Translations under genes and position numbers: made by a program
Notes under the pieces: model-generated
The model's database searches: none
Told to the model about the DNA's origin: nothing
Seen by the model: only the letters and a program-made list of their open reading frames with translations
Shown here: positions 1 to 9,112 of the stretch, piece by piece
Layout of the letters: the number at the start of each line of letters is the position of its first letter
How positions within the stretch are numbered: position 1 is the first letter of the stretch
Origin: Labrys monachus
Lineage (GTDB): Bacteria > Pseudomonadota > Alphaproteobacteria > Rhizobiales > Labraceae
Assembly (NCBI RefSeq): GCF_030814655.1
Contig: NZ_JAUSVK010000001.1
Span: 1,693,501-1,757,500 of the forward strand
DNA: 64,000 bases
Reading direction: 5' to 3'

Positions 1-200
1 AGGTCGTCGACCTGCCGCCGGACGTCAGGACGATCGAGGACCTCATGCAATGGCTGTCGGAGCGGGACGAGGCCCATGCCCACGCCTTCGGGAACCGCCG
101 GATCGTACGGGCGGCCATCGACCGCCGGCATGTCAAGCCGGCGGCGTCGATCGCGGGAGCCGGCGAGATCGCGTTCTTCCCGCCGATGACGGGCGGCTGA
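1..200 (+). CDS. moaD: Molybdopterin synthase sulfur-carrier subunit MoaD (3' part)
   Basis: The reading frame is open from the left edge (first full codon at 3) and ends in PPMTGG-stop. A C-terminal Gly-Gly on a small ubiquitin-like protein is the hallmark of MoaD, whose terminal glycine is activated as a thiocarboxylate and donates sulfur to precursor Z in molybdenum cofactor synthesis. The 5' end lies outside the window. It is followed one base later by moaE, the other subunit of molybdopterin synthase, so the two are surely co-translated. Confidence 0.9.
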   Translation, partial: VVDLPPDVRTIEDLMQWLSERDEAHAHAFGNRRIVRAAIDRRHVKPAASIAGAGEIAFFPPMTGG

Positions 201-201
201 G

Positions 202-672
202 ATGGGCGTCCGCCTGCAGCGCGCGGATTTCGACGTCGGCGCCGAGGTTGCCGCCCTGGCGAAGGGGCGGACGGACATCGGGGCGGTGGTCAATTTCATT
301 GGCATCTGCCGGGCGGGAGCGGGGGACGACCGCATCACCGCGATGACGCTCGACCATTATCCCGAGATGGCCCAGGCCGAACTGGAGCGGATAGAGGCGG
401 AGGCGCGCAGCCGCTGGCCGCTGCAGGGCGTGACCATCATCCATCGCTACGGGCGCTTGGTCCCCGGCGACAACATCGTCCTCGTCGTCACCGCGTCGGC
501 GCATCGCCGGGCGGCTTTCGAGTCGGCGTCCTTCCTCATGGACTACCTCAAGACGCGGGCGCCGTTCTGGAAATATGAGGAGCGCGCGAACGGCTCCGGA
601 TGGGTCGGCGCGAAGGACGAAGACGAGGCCGCCGCATCGCGCTGGACGCAAACCGGCGATAGCGACGCCTGA
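202..672 (+). CDS. moaE: Molybdopterin synthase catalytic subunit MoaE
   Basis: 156 aa, a normal MoaE length. The N-terminal GAVVNFIGICR segment (27-37), HRR (101-103) and the LKTRAPFWKYE stretch (116-126), which holds the conserved active-site lysines, match the family. MoaE dimerises and binds MoaD tails to insert two sulfurs into cyclic pyranopterin monophosphate in the cytoplasm. The start lies one base after the moaD stop. The C-terminal tail is acidic and not conserved. Confidence 0.93.
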   Translation: MGVRLQRADFDVGAEVAALAKGRTDIGAVVNFIGICRAGAGDDRITAMTLDHYPEMAQAELERIEAEARSRWPLQGVTIIHRYGRLVPGDNIVLVVTASAHRRAAFESASFLMDYLKTRAPFWKYEERANGSGWVGAKDEDEAAASRWTQTGDSDA

Positions 673-802
673 ATTGACGGCTTGATCGCGCGGGCGGCGC
701 TGCCTGCGGTTGAAGGGCCTCGGGATGCGCGCTGTTCCGCTCGTTCCAGGCCGGCAATTTCGACATCCGGGATCCGACGCCGCCTGTGCGCCCGCTCCCG
801 TC

Positions 803-2317
803 CTATCCGCGCAGGAAGAGCCGATAGGCCTCGTTGGCGCTCTCGTCCTCGTAGGGATAGCCCAGCGACGCCATGCGGCCTTCGAAACGGGCCCTGTCGG
901 CCGGCGGCACCTGCACGCCGACGAGCACGCGGCCGTAATCGGCGCCATGGTTGCGGTAATGGAACAGGGTGATGTTCCAGTCGGATCCGATGCCGTCGAG
1001 GAAGCGCAGCAGCGCGCCCGGACGCTCCGGGAATTCGCAGCGCAGGATGAGCTCGTCGACGAGCGCCGGCGCGCGCCCGCCGACCATGTAGCGGACATGC
1101 AGCTTGGCGGTCTCGTCGGCGCTGATGTCGAGCACGCCATAGCCGAGCCCATGCAGTTCGGCGATGATGGCGGGCTTTTCGCGCTTGGCGTCGGCGAGCT
1201 TCAGGCCGACGAACACATGGGCCTGCGAACCGCCCGCGAAGCGATAGTTGAATTCCGTCACGATGCGGCTGCCGAGCACCTGGATGAAGCGCCGATAGCT
1301 GCCGGGCCGTTCGGGAATGGTGACGGCGAGCAGGATCTCACGCGCCTCGCCGACCTCGGCCCGTTCGGCGACATGGCGCAGGCGGTCGAAATTCATGTTG
1401 GCGCCGCTGTTGACGGCGACGAGCGCGCCGCGGCGTTCCGGGTTGGCGAGCGCATAGGCCTTCAGCCCCGCCAGCGAGAGGGCGCCGGCGGGCTCGGCGA
1501 GAACGCGGACATCCTCGAAAATATCCTTGATCGCCGCACACATCGCATCCGTATCCGCGACGAGCACGTCGTCGAGCAGCTGCCGGCACAGGCGGAAGGT
1601 TTCCTCGCCCGCCTGCCTGACCGCGACACCGTCGGCGAACAGGCCGACGCGGTCGAGCACGACGCGCTCGCCGGCCTCGATGGCCGCCTTCATCGAGGCG
1701 GCGTCGACCGGCTCGACGCCGATCACCCGGGTCTCCGGGCGCAGGAACTTCACATAGGAGGCGATGCCGGCCGCCAGGCCGCCGCCGCCGATGGGAACGA
1801 AGATGGCCTCGATCGGGCCGGGATGGCTGTGCAGGATCTCGACGCCGACCGTGCCCTGGCCGGCGATCACGTCGGCATCGTCATAGGGATGGACGAAGGT
1901 CAGCGCCTGCTCGCGCTCGAGCTGGCGGGCATGGCCGTGGGCCTCGTCGAACGTGTCGCCGTGGAGGACGACCTTGCCGCCCCAATAGCGCACGGCGTCG
2001 ATCTTGATGCTGGGCGTGGTCACCGGCATGACGATGGTCGCCTCGATGCCGAGCTTGCGGGCCGAAAGCGCGACGCCCTGCGCATGGTTGCCGGCCGAAG
2101 CGCAGATCACGCCGGCAGCCTTCGCCTCGTCGGAGAGGCGGGCGATGCGGTTGTAGGCGCCGCGGATCTTGAACGAGAACACCGGCTGCAGGTCTTCGCG
2201 CTTGAGCAGCACGGGGCGGCCGAGCCGCTGGCCGAGGCGCACCATCGCGTCGAGCGGGGTCTGCAACGCGACATCGTAGACGCGGGCATCGAGAATTCTG
2301 CGGACGTAGTCGAGCAC
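803..2317 (-). CDS. ilvA: Threonine ammonia-lyase, biosynthetic (IlvA, long form)
   Basis: 504 aa, close to the approximately 510 aa of long-form IlvA. The N-terminal two thirds is a type II PLP fold with SFKIRGAYN at 48-56 (Schiff-base Lys50), SAGNHAQG and the PIGGGGLAAG phosphate loop. The last third holds two ACT-like domains, which in the family bind isoleucine (inhibitor) and valine (activator). The enzyme converts threonine to 2-oxobutanoate, the committed step to isoleucine. It is convergent with moaE and divergent from the caspase-like gene. Confidence 0.95.
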   Translation of the reverse strand: MLDYVRRILDARVYDVALQTPLDAMVRLGQRLGRPVLLKREDLQPVFSFKIRGAYNRIARLSDEAKAAGVICASAGNHAQGVALSARKLGIEATIVMPVTTPSIKIDAVRYWGGKVVLHGDTFDEAHGHARQLEREQALTFVHPYDDADVIAGQGTVGVEILHSHPGPIEAIFVPIGGGGLAAGIASYVKFLRPETRVIGVEPVDAASMKAAIEAGERVVLDRVGLFADGVAVRQAGEETFRLCRQLLDDVLVADTDAMCAAIKDIFEDVRVLAEPAGALSLAGLKAYALANPERRGALVAVNSGANMNFDRLRHVAERAEVGEAREILLAVTIPERPGSYRRFIQVLGSRIVTEFNYRFAGGSQAHVFVGLKLADAKREKPAIIAELHGLGYGVLDISADETAKLHVRYMVGGRAPALVDELILRCEFPERPGALLRFLDGIGSDWNITLFHYRNHGADYGRVLVGVQVPPADRARFEGRMASLGYPYEDESANEAYRLFLRG

Positions 2318-2495
2318 GGGGCACCTGTCGGCAAGTCAGGCGCTGTCCTTAGGCCATGACGGCGCCGGATGGAAGCGAGCCGCTCGGACTGACAGGCTCC
2401 GGGCGCTTCCTCGCTGTCATGCAGCCAATCCCGTTTACACGGGCCGGATGGGCGCAGTAAGGTCCGCTTACTTTTGCCGGCCTTCCGAGTATCCC

Positions 2496-3986
2496 ATGAA
2501 GCGCCTGATCCGCCTTGCCGTCTCCGTCGTGCTGAATCTTGTGTTTGCAGCGTGGCTCGGCATGGTTTCCGCCCATGCCGCGCCGAAGGCGGCGCTGGTG
2601 ATCGGGAACGGGGCGTACCGGTCGGTGACGCCCCTGGTCAATCCGGCGAACGATGCGTCGGACATGGCGGCGAGCCTGGGGCGGCTGGGCTACCGGGTGA
2701 CGCTGGTCAGGGACGGCGACCTGCAGGCGATGAATGATGGGGTGCGCGCGTTCCTGCGCGATGCCGACCATGCGGACAGCGTGGTGGTGTTCTATTCGGG
2801 CCATGGCGTGCAGGTGAAGGGGCGCAACTACCTGATCCCGGTGTCGGCGAAGATCGCGGACGAGCTTGACCTCGACACCCAGGCGCTGTCGCTGGACAAG
2901 CTGCTGGACCTGGTGGACGGGGCCTCGGCGAAGGTGAAGATCGTGATCCTGGATTCGTGCCGGGACAATCCGCTGGCGCATGCTCTGGTGCGCGGGGCGG
3001 GGACGCGGGGGCTGGCGCGGGTGGATCTCGACGCGTCCGAGGCCAAGGGCACGCTGATCGCCTTCTCGACGGCGCCCGGCTCGGTGGCGCAGGACGGCAC
3101 CGGGCGCAACTCGCCGTTCACGCAGGCGCTGCTGGCGCATATGGGCACGCCCGGGCTCGACATCCGCCAGATGTTCGGCCAGGTCCGGGCGGATGTCGAC
3201 CAGGCGACGCAGGGCGCGCAGACGCCCTGGGTCAACGAGGCGATCATCGGCTCCTTCGCCATCGCCGGCAGCGTCGCCGATCCGCAGCCGGTGACGGTCG
3301 TCCAGCCCGCCCAGGACAATGCCGCCGCCGTCCAGCCGACGCAGGCGGCTCAGGCATTCGCTCAGCCGGAGACGCCGGTGCGGACGCAGCAGGCCTCGCT
3401 GGAGCCGGAGCCGCCGGAACAGCAGCAGGCCTTCGCCGTGCCGGCCGAGGCGGCCCATCCGAGCTTTCGCTGCGACGGCATGCTCAACCCCGCCGAGGCG
3501 ACGATCTGCCGGAATGGCGGCCTCGCCGCCCTCGACCAGAGCCTGGCTGCGACCTATGGCGCGGTCCTCTCCGCGCTGTCCGGCAACGGACGCGCGCAGC
3601 TGACGACGAACCAGGCGGACTGGCGCGCCCAGCGCGACCGCTGCGGCAGCGATGCCGATTGCATCGCCGCAAGTTACCGGCAGCGGCTGGCGCTTCTCGG
3701 CCAGGTCGCACGAAGCGCCGATCGGGTCTCGCCGAGCTTTCCTTGCGGCGGCAGGCTCAATCCTGCCGAAAGAGCGATCTGCGGGAACGGCGACCTCGCG
3801 CGCCTCGACCAGGCGCTGACCGTCGCCTTCAAGCTGCGCTTCCGCGCCCTGCCGGATCAGGCCCGCGCCCCGTTCTCGGCCGACCAGGCGGCTTGGCGCT
3901 CCCAGCGCGACCGCTGCGGCAGCGCCGTCGCCTGCATCGCGACGGCGTATTGGCAGCGCCTGAACCTGCTGCAATCGGGGCCGTAG
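2496..3986 (+). CDS. Secreted caspase-like (peptidase C14) protein with two LprI/DUF1311 repeats
   Basis: 496 aa from the ATG at 2496, chosen because a signal peptide begins there (KRLIRLAV, then a hydrophobic run ending AHAA). Residues 30-260 form a metacaspase-like domain with the catalytic dyad visible as YSGHG (His103) and ILDSCRDNP (Cys155). A Pro/Gln/Ala-rich linker leads to two similar C-terminal units (about 325-400 and 412-490), each with SFxCxGxLNPAExxIC, a LDQxL segment and QRDRCGSxxxCI. These match LprI-type DUF1311 repeats with paired cysteines. A periplasmic or exported processing protease is inferred; the substrate is unknown. Confidence 0.88.
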   Translation: MKRLIRLAVSVVLNLVFAAWLGMVSAHAAPKAALVIGNGAYRSVTPLVNPANDASDMAASLGRLGYRVTLVRDGDLQAMNDGVRAFLRDADHADSVVVFYSGHGVQVKGRNYLIPVSAKIADELDLDTQALSLDKLLDLVDGASAKVKIVILDSCRDNPLAHALVRGAGTRGLARVDLDASEAKGTLIAFSTAPGSVAQDGTGRNSPFTQALLAHMGTPGLDIRQMFGQVRADVDQATQGAQTPWVNEAIIGSFAIAGSVADPQPVTVVQPAQDNAAAVQPTQAAQAFAQPETPVRTQQASLEPEPPEQQQAFAVPAEAAHPSFRCDGMLNPAEATICRNGGLAALDQSLAATYGAVLSALSGNGRAQLTTNQADWRAQRDRCGSDADCIAASYRQRLALLGQVARSADRVSPSFPCGGRLNPAERAICGNGDLARLDQALTVAFKLRFRALPDQARAPFSADQAAWRSQRDRCGSAVACIATAYWQRLNLLQSGP

Positions 3987-4212
3987 AGCATCTTTCAGCG
4001 AAGTTGATGGACTTTTCCGCCAAGGATATGCGCGCCTTCGCGAGGCTTTCGTCGCGCTCAAGAGCGGAATGGTCGCGTCGCCCCCGGCTTGTCTCTGAAG
4101 GCAAAATTCTCCACGCCCCATTGGCAGTTCCGCGGCGACAAAATCGTGCCCGACACCGGCGTAAGGCACTTTCTCGTCTTACTTGGGTTTGACTTCAGCA
4201 CCATGGCGCATC

Positions 4213-5076
4213 TCAGCGAGCGGCGGCGAGGTCCACCAAATCGGGACCCGCCAGCGTCTTGCATGCGACGGCGACAGCGACGGCGGCTCGGCCGAGATCG
4301 GCTCGCCGTGTCGCCGACAGCGCATCGCTCCGCACCGCGATCGCCACGGCCGCAATGGTTCTACCCGGAGCGTCGGCTTCGACAGGGGCGCCGAAGCACG
4401 TCAGGCCGGCTGCGGTCGATCCCTCGTCTACATGGAAGCCCTTGACGTGCTCGAGCGCAAGCTCAGATGCCAATTGTCGGATGGACGGAACCCGCCCGGA
4501 AACGCTGGTCGGCGCCGCAGAAGCGACGGCGAGGATTTCCTCGAGACGGGCCGGCGTGTGAGATTGGAGAAAGCACCGGCCGGAGGCTGTCGACCACACC
4601 GGCAAACGCAGCCCGATCCTCGCGGTGATTGGCAGGGCTGCGCGGCCGTGCCTCGTCGCGACGATGACGACGTCGACGCCGTCGAGAATTGAAAGGGTGA
4701 CGGTCTCGTCGCGCACTTCCGGCACCGACTCACAGGCCTCGGCAAAGACTTCGATCAGCCTGTGACCACCGACGAGGGCGCGCGCCAACTCGACGATGCG
4801 GTGTCCAAGCAGATAGTGTCCTTCGCGGTCGCGCCAGAGCAGCCCCAGACCTGATAGCGTCGAACAGATGTCCGAGACCGAACTCTTGGAGAATTCGGTC
4901 CGTCGGGCGATTGCCGAAACCGAGGCCGCGCCGGACAGTTGCGCCAGATCGTCGAGAATCGCGATGGCCTTGGCGACCGCAGGCGCTTTATTGGCTGGGG
5001 CAGAAGACTGGCGCAGCGCGCGTTTCCTCGTCACCTCTGTCAAAGACGGTTCATTCACGTCGGCGGGGCGTCCCAT
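4213..5076 (-). CDS. IclR-family transcriptional regulator
   Basis: 287 aa from the ATG at 5076. An N-terminal winged helix (AVAKAIAILDDLAQ... SVSAIARRTEFSKSSVSDICSTL, about 30-80) is followed by an IclR effector domain (TARIGLRLPVWSTASGRC and later HVKGFHVDEGSTAAGLTCFGAPV). The start overlaps the end of the upstream regulator by about 20 bases, so the two are translationally coupled. Both are read away from the ABC importer operon starting at 6569, their most likely target. The ligand is unknown. Confidence 0.9.
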   Translation of the reverse strand: MGRPADVNEPSLTEVTRKRALRQSSAPANKAPAVAKAIAILDDLAQLSGAASVSAIARRTEFSKSSVSDICSTLSGLGLLWRDREGHYLLGHRIVELARALVGGHRLIEVFAEACESVPEVRDETVTLSILDGVDVVIVATRHGRAALPITARIGLRLPVWSTASGRCFLQSHTPARLEEILAVASAAPTSVSGRVPSIRQLASELALEHVKGFHVDEGSTAAGLTCFGAPVEADAPGRTIAAVAIAVRSDALSATRRADLGRAAVAVAVACKTLAGPDLVDLAAAR

Positions 5077-6296
5077 GGCGCATAGGTGTCGGCGTTGGAG
5101 GATGTTACCAGAGCCGTGGGCAGCAGCCACGTGCGGCGTGGCATATTCCCTCCCGAATAGAGAAGATCGGCCAGTCGGAGCGCGGCGCGACCGAGTTCTT
5201 GAGGATTCTGCGCCGCAGTTGCGATAATGCCACGCCCGGACCTGAGAGCTTCGACTGCGGACGACGAGCCGTCGACGCTGACGACGGCCACCGTGGCGTG
5301 GCGCTCCTCGAACGTTTCAAGGACGCCGAGTGCCGTCGGATCATTGATGCTGAATACCGCATCGACATTCGGATGGCGGTCGAGAATGGTATGAGCGAGC
5401 TTCCGCCCGCGTTCAAACGTATTGTCGCCGTCCAGGCGGTCGACCACTCGGATCTCGGGGTATTCCCGCAACGCCCCGAGGAAGCCCCCGATCCTGTCGA
5501 CGTTGCCGGTGATGCGTGTCCCGCCGATGACGACGACGTCGCCCTTTCCATGGAGCGCCGCGCCCAGATGGCGGCCGATCAGCTCGCCCGCTTGCACGTT
5601 GTCGGTGGCCACCATGGCATCGGCACCGCTTGCGCCCGCATTGACGGCAATCACCGGGATGCCGCGCCTGACGACGGCCGCCACTCCCGTCGCAACGGCC
5701 TCGGAGTCGACGGGATCGATGATCACTGCGTCGACGCCTTGGGCCGCGAGGCTTTCCAGCTGCAGAAGCTGGCGGTCCAGCATCTGCTCAGCGTCGAGAA
5801 CCGTCACCGCCACGCCCATTCGCTCCGCCGCCACGGTGATCGCATCCGCTTCCACCCGGAAGAACGGATTGGTGAAGTTCTGGACCACCACGCCCAGCGT
5901 CTTGAGTCGCGGCGGATGGCTGAGCTGCGCGGCCGCGAACTCCGCCATCCGTATGCCAATGCGATAGTGGCCCGTCGCATCTTTGCGCAGCAGCCGCTCG
6001 CCCACCAGCGTGTCACAGATATTGAGCAGGCTGCTCTTGGGCGCGGCGAGCAAGCGTGCGAGCTCGGACAGCGTACAGCCCTTCTCGGCCGTCGATACCA
6101 CGTCGAGAAGCGCTGCCGCCCTCGACAAGGCGGGCACTCGACTGGCGCCGGCGGCTTCCGCTGCGGGGCTCTGAGCCTGTGGGGCCGCCGGGGAATTGGC
6201 TGCCTCGCCACGCGGGCCGAGCTCAGTCCCATCAGGGGCCATCGAACGGCCACGGTCGTCGTGATCGCGCATAATGCCTACTACTTCGCGTTCCAT
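5055..6296 (-). CDS. IclR-type HTH fused to RbsB-like sugar-binding domain (regulator)
   Basis: 413 aa from the ATG at 6296, which has GGAAG six bases upstream; earlier in-frame starts lack this. An IclR-like winged helix (LSRAAALLDVVSTAEKG ... LARLLAAPKSSLLNICDTL) is followed by LKTLGVVVQNFTNPFFR and a complete type I periplasmic-binding fold (VDAVIIDPVDSEAV, VFSINDPTALG, VVSVDG). There is no IclR effector domain and no signal peptide, so it should be a cytoplasmic regulator sensing the sugar-like ligand carried by the neighbouring importer. LacI proteins combine this sensor with a different HTH, so the pairing is unusual. Confidence 0.85.
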   Translation of the reverse strand: MEREVVGIMRDHDDRGRSMAPDGTELGPRGEAANSPAAPQAQSPAAEAAGASRVPALSRAAALLDVVSTAEKGCTLSELARLLAAPKSSLLNICDTLVGERLLRKDATGHYRIGIRMAEFAAAQLSHPPRLKTLGVVVQNFTNPFFRVEADAITVAAERMGVAVTVLDAEQMLDRQLLQLESLAAQGVDAVIIDPVDSEAVATGVAAVVRRGIPVIAVNAGASGADAMVATDNVQAGELIGRHLGAALHGKGDVVVIGGTRITGNVDRIGGFLGALREYPEIRVVDRLDGDNTFERGRKLAHTILDRHPNVDAVFSINDPTALGVLETFEERHATVAVVSVDGSSSAVEALRSGRGIIATAAQNPQELGRAALRLADLLYSGGNMPRRTWLLPTALVTSSNADTYAPWDAPPT

Positions 6297-6473
6297 GAAA
6301 GTCTTCCGGCGCTGCCCTGTTCGTCCGCTGCGGCGAAGCCTTGTCGGACCGGATAGTTGCGGCGTTCCAATGCGGCGTCGGCCGGGGGCATGGAGCATGG
6401 CGCAGGCAGGCTGCAGCCGCAACTCCGGAATGCAGCGCCACCAATCTCCACCAGTCCGTGCAAGTTGATCCCC

Positions 6474-6502
6474 TTGACACCGTTCGCGTGCTCTCCTAGC
6501 AT
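6474..6502 (+). promoter_or_regulatory. Sigma-70-like promoter of the ABC importer operon
   Basis: TTGACA at 6474-6479 and TAGCAT at 6497-6502 are separated by 17 bases, about 65 bases before the binding-protein ATG at 6569. The -35 box matches the consensus exactly. Confidence 0.7.
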
Positions 6503-6507
6503 TCATT

Positions 6508-6525
6508 TGTTCAACATACCGAACA
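6508..6525. promoter_or_regulatory. Candidate IclR-type operator
   Basis: TGTTC at 6508-6512 and GAACA at 6521-6525 form an inverted repeat with an 8-base spacer, just downstream of the -10 box. The GTTC/GAAC half-site style is common for IclR-family operators, and two IclR-type regulators are encoded divergently. Its position over the start of transcription fits repression. Confidence 0.55.
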
Positions 6526-6568
6526 CATGTACGACCCAATGAAAAAAATGCAAGCAGGAGGAACGCTC

Positions 6569-7537
6569 ATGAGGACGAAATTATTGACGGCTCTGGCTAT
6601 GGCTTCCGCCATCGCCTGTTTCACGCAGGGCGCCGCAAGGGCCGACGCCGCCAAGCCGGTCATCGGGGTCATCGAGCTTTTCGGTAACCCTTTCTTCGCT
6701 GAAGCTCGCAAGGGCATGAAGAGCGTTGCTGAAAAGGATGGCGCGGAACTTCTGATCGAGAACGCGAACTCGAACGTCGGCCGCGAAGCCGAACTCGTGC
6801 AGACCTTCATCCGCCGCCAGGTCGACGTAATCCTGATCTCCGCACAGTCAGCCACGGGTTCAATCGCCGCGCTGAAGCTGGCCAAGGACGCGGGCATACC
6901 GGTCGTGTGCTGGAACACCTGCATCCGCTCGCCGGAAGACAAGCAACTCGTCAAAGCCTTCGTCACCAGCGACAACAAGAAGATCGGAGAGATCACGGGC
7001 ACCCAGGTCGCCGACTATGTGCGCCAGCAACTGGGCGGCAAGGCAACCTTGCTCATGCTGACCTGCCAGACCTTCGACACCTGCAAAGACCGGCGAGCCG
7101 GCATCAACAAAGCGCTCGCGGGCCCGGGTCTGAACATCACGCTCGCCGACGAGCAGGAGGGCTTCCAGGTCGACAAGGCCCGGCCGATCGCCGATGCCAT
7201 GCTGACGGCGCATCCGGATGCGCAGGTTTTCATCGGCGAGAACGATGACGGCACCATCGCCGCCGGCCAGGCGGTTGATTCCAAAGGAATGGCGGACAAG
7301 GTCAAGGTCTTCGGTATCGACATCAATCCGCAGGTCGCGCATGCGATCGTCGATCCCAAGAGCGCGGTGGTGTGGACCACGGGCCAGGACCCCTATGCCA
7401 TGGGCGCTGCCGGCGTCGAGCTGGCTCTCAAGCAGGTTCGGGGCAAGAGCCTCGGCGATTTCTATCAGTTCACCGCCTCGCCCACTTATTCGAAGAAGGA
7501 TATCGCCGCGGCGAAGAAATATCTCGAGACGCACTGA
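6569..7537 (+). CDS. ABC sugar-type substrate-binding protein (RbsB-like)
   Basis: 322 aa from the ATG at 6569, which has AGGAGG seven bases upstream and begins a clear signal peptide (MRTKLLTALAMAS ... ARADA). The mature part is a type I periplasmic-binding protein: KPVIGVIELFGNPFF, VDVILISAQ, GENDDGTIAAGQAV and a C-terminal KKYLETH. It delivers ligand to the permease at 9109. Two cysteine pairs (CWNTC, CQTFDTC) in the middle are unusual for RbsB relatives. The ligand cannot be read from sequence; a sugar, polyol or glycoside is likely. Confidence 0.9.
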   Translation: MRTKLLTALAMASAIACFTQGAARADAAKPVIGVIELFGNPFFAEARKGMKSVAEKDGAELLIENANSNVGREAELVQTFIRRQVDVILISAQSATGSIAALKLAKDAGIPVVCWNTCIRSPEDKQLVKAFVTSDNKKIGEITGTQVADYVRQQLGGKATLLMLTCQTFDTCKDRRAGINKALAGPGLNITLADEQEGFQVDKARPIADAMLTAHPDAQVFIGENDDGTIAAGQAVDSKGMADKVKVFGIDINPQVAHAIVDPKSAVVWTTGQDPYAMGAAGVELALKQVRGKSLGDFYQFTASPTYSKKDIAAAKKYLETH

Positions 7538-7573
7538 CGACCGGGACGGGGTCTTACCAATGGCGGCTAACGG

Positions 7574-9112
7574 ATGATCGCAATCAAGGAAGTCGGCCAA
7601 GGCGGGCGTCGTCCGGGACCCGTGCTGGCGGTGCGCGAATGCTTCAAGGCCTATCCCGGCGTTCAGGCGCTCGACGGCGTCAACTTCGAGATCGCGGCCG
7701 GCGAGGTTCGCGCATTGCTGGGCAAGAACGGCGCCGGGAAGTCGACGCTCGTCAAGATACTGGCCGGGATTACGACGCCCGACCGCGGTGATGTCCTCGT
7801 TGGCGGCGAGGTGGCTCGGCTCGAATCGCCGCATTCGGCGCGAGAGCGAGGCATCGCCATCGTCAACCAGGAACTGGCGATCGTCCCCGAACTCTCCGTT
7901 GCCGAGAATATCTATCTTGGACGCTGGAGCGAAGCCTCCGGCCAGCGCGGGTTCGTCAGACCCGCCGTGCTGGAGGCCAAGGCGGCCAGGCAACTCGCAG
8001 AACTGGGCGTTGATCTCGATCCTCGCACCAAGGCAGGGCGGATTTCCATCGCCCACCAGCAGATCGTGGAAATTGCCAAGGCACTCTCCTTCCGGCCGCG
8101 GCTGCTCATTCTCGACGAACCCACCAGCTCGCTTCCGGCGAGCGAGGTCGAGCGTTTGCTGGCGCTTGTGCGGCATCTGTCGAGCCGTGGCATTGCCATC
8201 ATCTATGTCTCACACCGTATGGATGAGATCCCTAAAATCGCCCACAGCGTCACCGTGCTGCGGGACGGTCGGCATATCGCAACCCGCCCGATCGGCGAGA
8301 TGCCGACGGCTGAAGTCGTCCGCCTGATGACCGGCGGTGCCTCGACTGCCTTCGCACCAACGCCTCGGACGGCGTCGCTTGGCGAAGTTGCGCTCCGTGT
8401 CTCGAACCTCTCGGATGAAAAGCTGGCCGGCATCACGTTCGAACTGCGCAAGGGCGAGATCTTGGGCCTTGCCGGCTTGCTTGGTTCCGGCCGCACTCGG
8501 CTCCTTCGGATGATCTACGGCCTGTCTCAGCCATTCGCGGGCAGCGTCGAAATTATCGGTGCCGCCATGCGGGGCGCCTCGCCCCGGCGATCTATTGCCT
8601 GCGGGCTTGGCTTCGCACCGGAAGATCGCAAGCGTGAGGGGCTGGCCCTCGGCATGTCGGTGGCCAACAACCTCGCCATGTCCTGCCCGGCCAGGATCCG
8701 GCGAGGGGGCTTCCTGTCGCGGAGCCGGGAGAATGCCATCGCCGCGGCTTCTATCCGGCGCTTGTCGATCAAGGTGGATGATCCGGGAAGGGCCGTGCAC
8801 ACGCTTTCCGGAGGCAACCAGCAGAAGATCGTCCTTGGCAAGTGGCTCAACGCCGGCATCGGCATCCTGCTGCTGGACGAGCCGACCCGCGGCGTCGACA
8901 TCGAAGCGAAGATCCAGATCTACGGGCTGCTGCGGGAGCTTGCAGCCGATGGCATCGCGGTCATCGTGGCTTCGTCGGAAATGGAAGAATTGTTCGTCAT
9001 GTGCGACCGCCTGTTGGTCATGACGCAGGGGCGCATCGCCGCCGAGCGCGCGGTTGCAGACACCAGCCTGGAGGAAATCATGCAGTTGGCCATGGCGGGA
9101 GAGGCTCCATGA
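7574..9112 (+). CDS. Sugar ABC transporter ATPase, double-domain (RbsA/MglA-like)
   Basis: 512 aa with two ABC cassettes, as in RbsA. The first has Walker A GKNGAGKST (50-58), AHQQIVEIAKAL and Walker B LLILDEPTSSLP. The second has the degenerate P-loop GLLGSGRT, the signature LSGGNQQK and LLLDEPTRGVD. The pattern of one canonical and one degenerate ATP site is usual in this CUT2 class. It starts 36 bases after the binding-protein stop and overlaps the permease start (ATGA). Confidence 0.93.
   Translation: MIAIKEVGQGGRRPGPVLAVRECFKAYPGVQALDGVNFEIAAGEVRALLGKNGAGKSTLVKILAGITTPDRGDVLVGGEVARLESPHSARERGIAIVNQELAIVPELSVAENIYLGRWSEASGQRGFVRPAVLEAKAARQLAELGVDLDPRTKAGRISIAHQQIVEIAKALSFRPRLLILDEPTSSLPASEVERLLALVRHLSSRGIAIIYVSHRMDEIPKIAHSVTVLRDGRHIATRPIGEMPTAEVVRLMTGGASTAFAPTPRTASLGEVALRVSNLSDEKLAGITFELRKGEILGLAGLLGSGRTRLLRMIYGLSQPFAGSVEIIGAAMRGASPRRSIACGLGFAPEDRKREGLALGMSVANNLAMSCPARIRRGGFLSRSRENAIAAASIRRLSIKVDDPGRAVHTLSGGNQQKIVLGKWLNAGIGILLLDEPTRGVDIEAKIQIYGLLRELAADGIAVIVASSEMEELFVMCDRLLVMTQGRIAAERAVADTSLEEIMQLAMAGEAP

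Noticed and set aside
710-2359. Long plus-strand frame antisense to ilvA
   Set aside because: It is a shadow of the ilvA codons in GC-rich DNA, rich in Asp/Glu/His/Arg without any domain, while the minus strand encodes a complete enzyme.
2349-4169. 606-aa minus-strand frame opposite the caspase-like gene
   Set aside because: Arg/His-rich nonsense composition and no ribosome site; the plus strand has a signal peptide, catalytic motifs and repeats.
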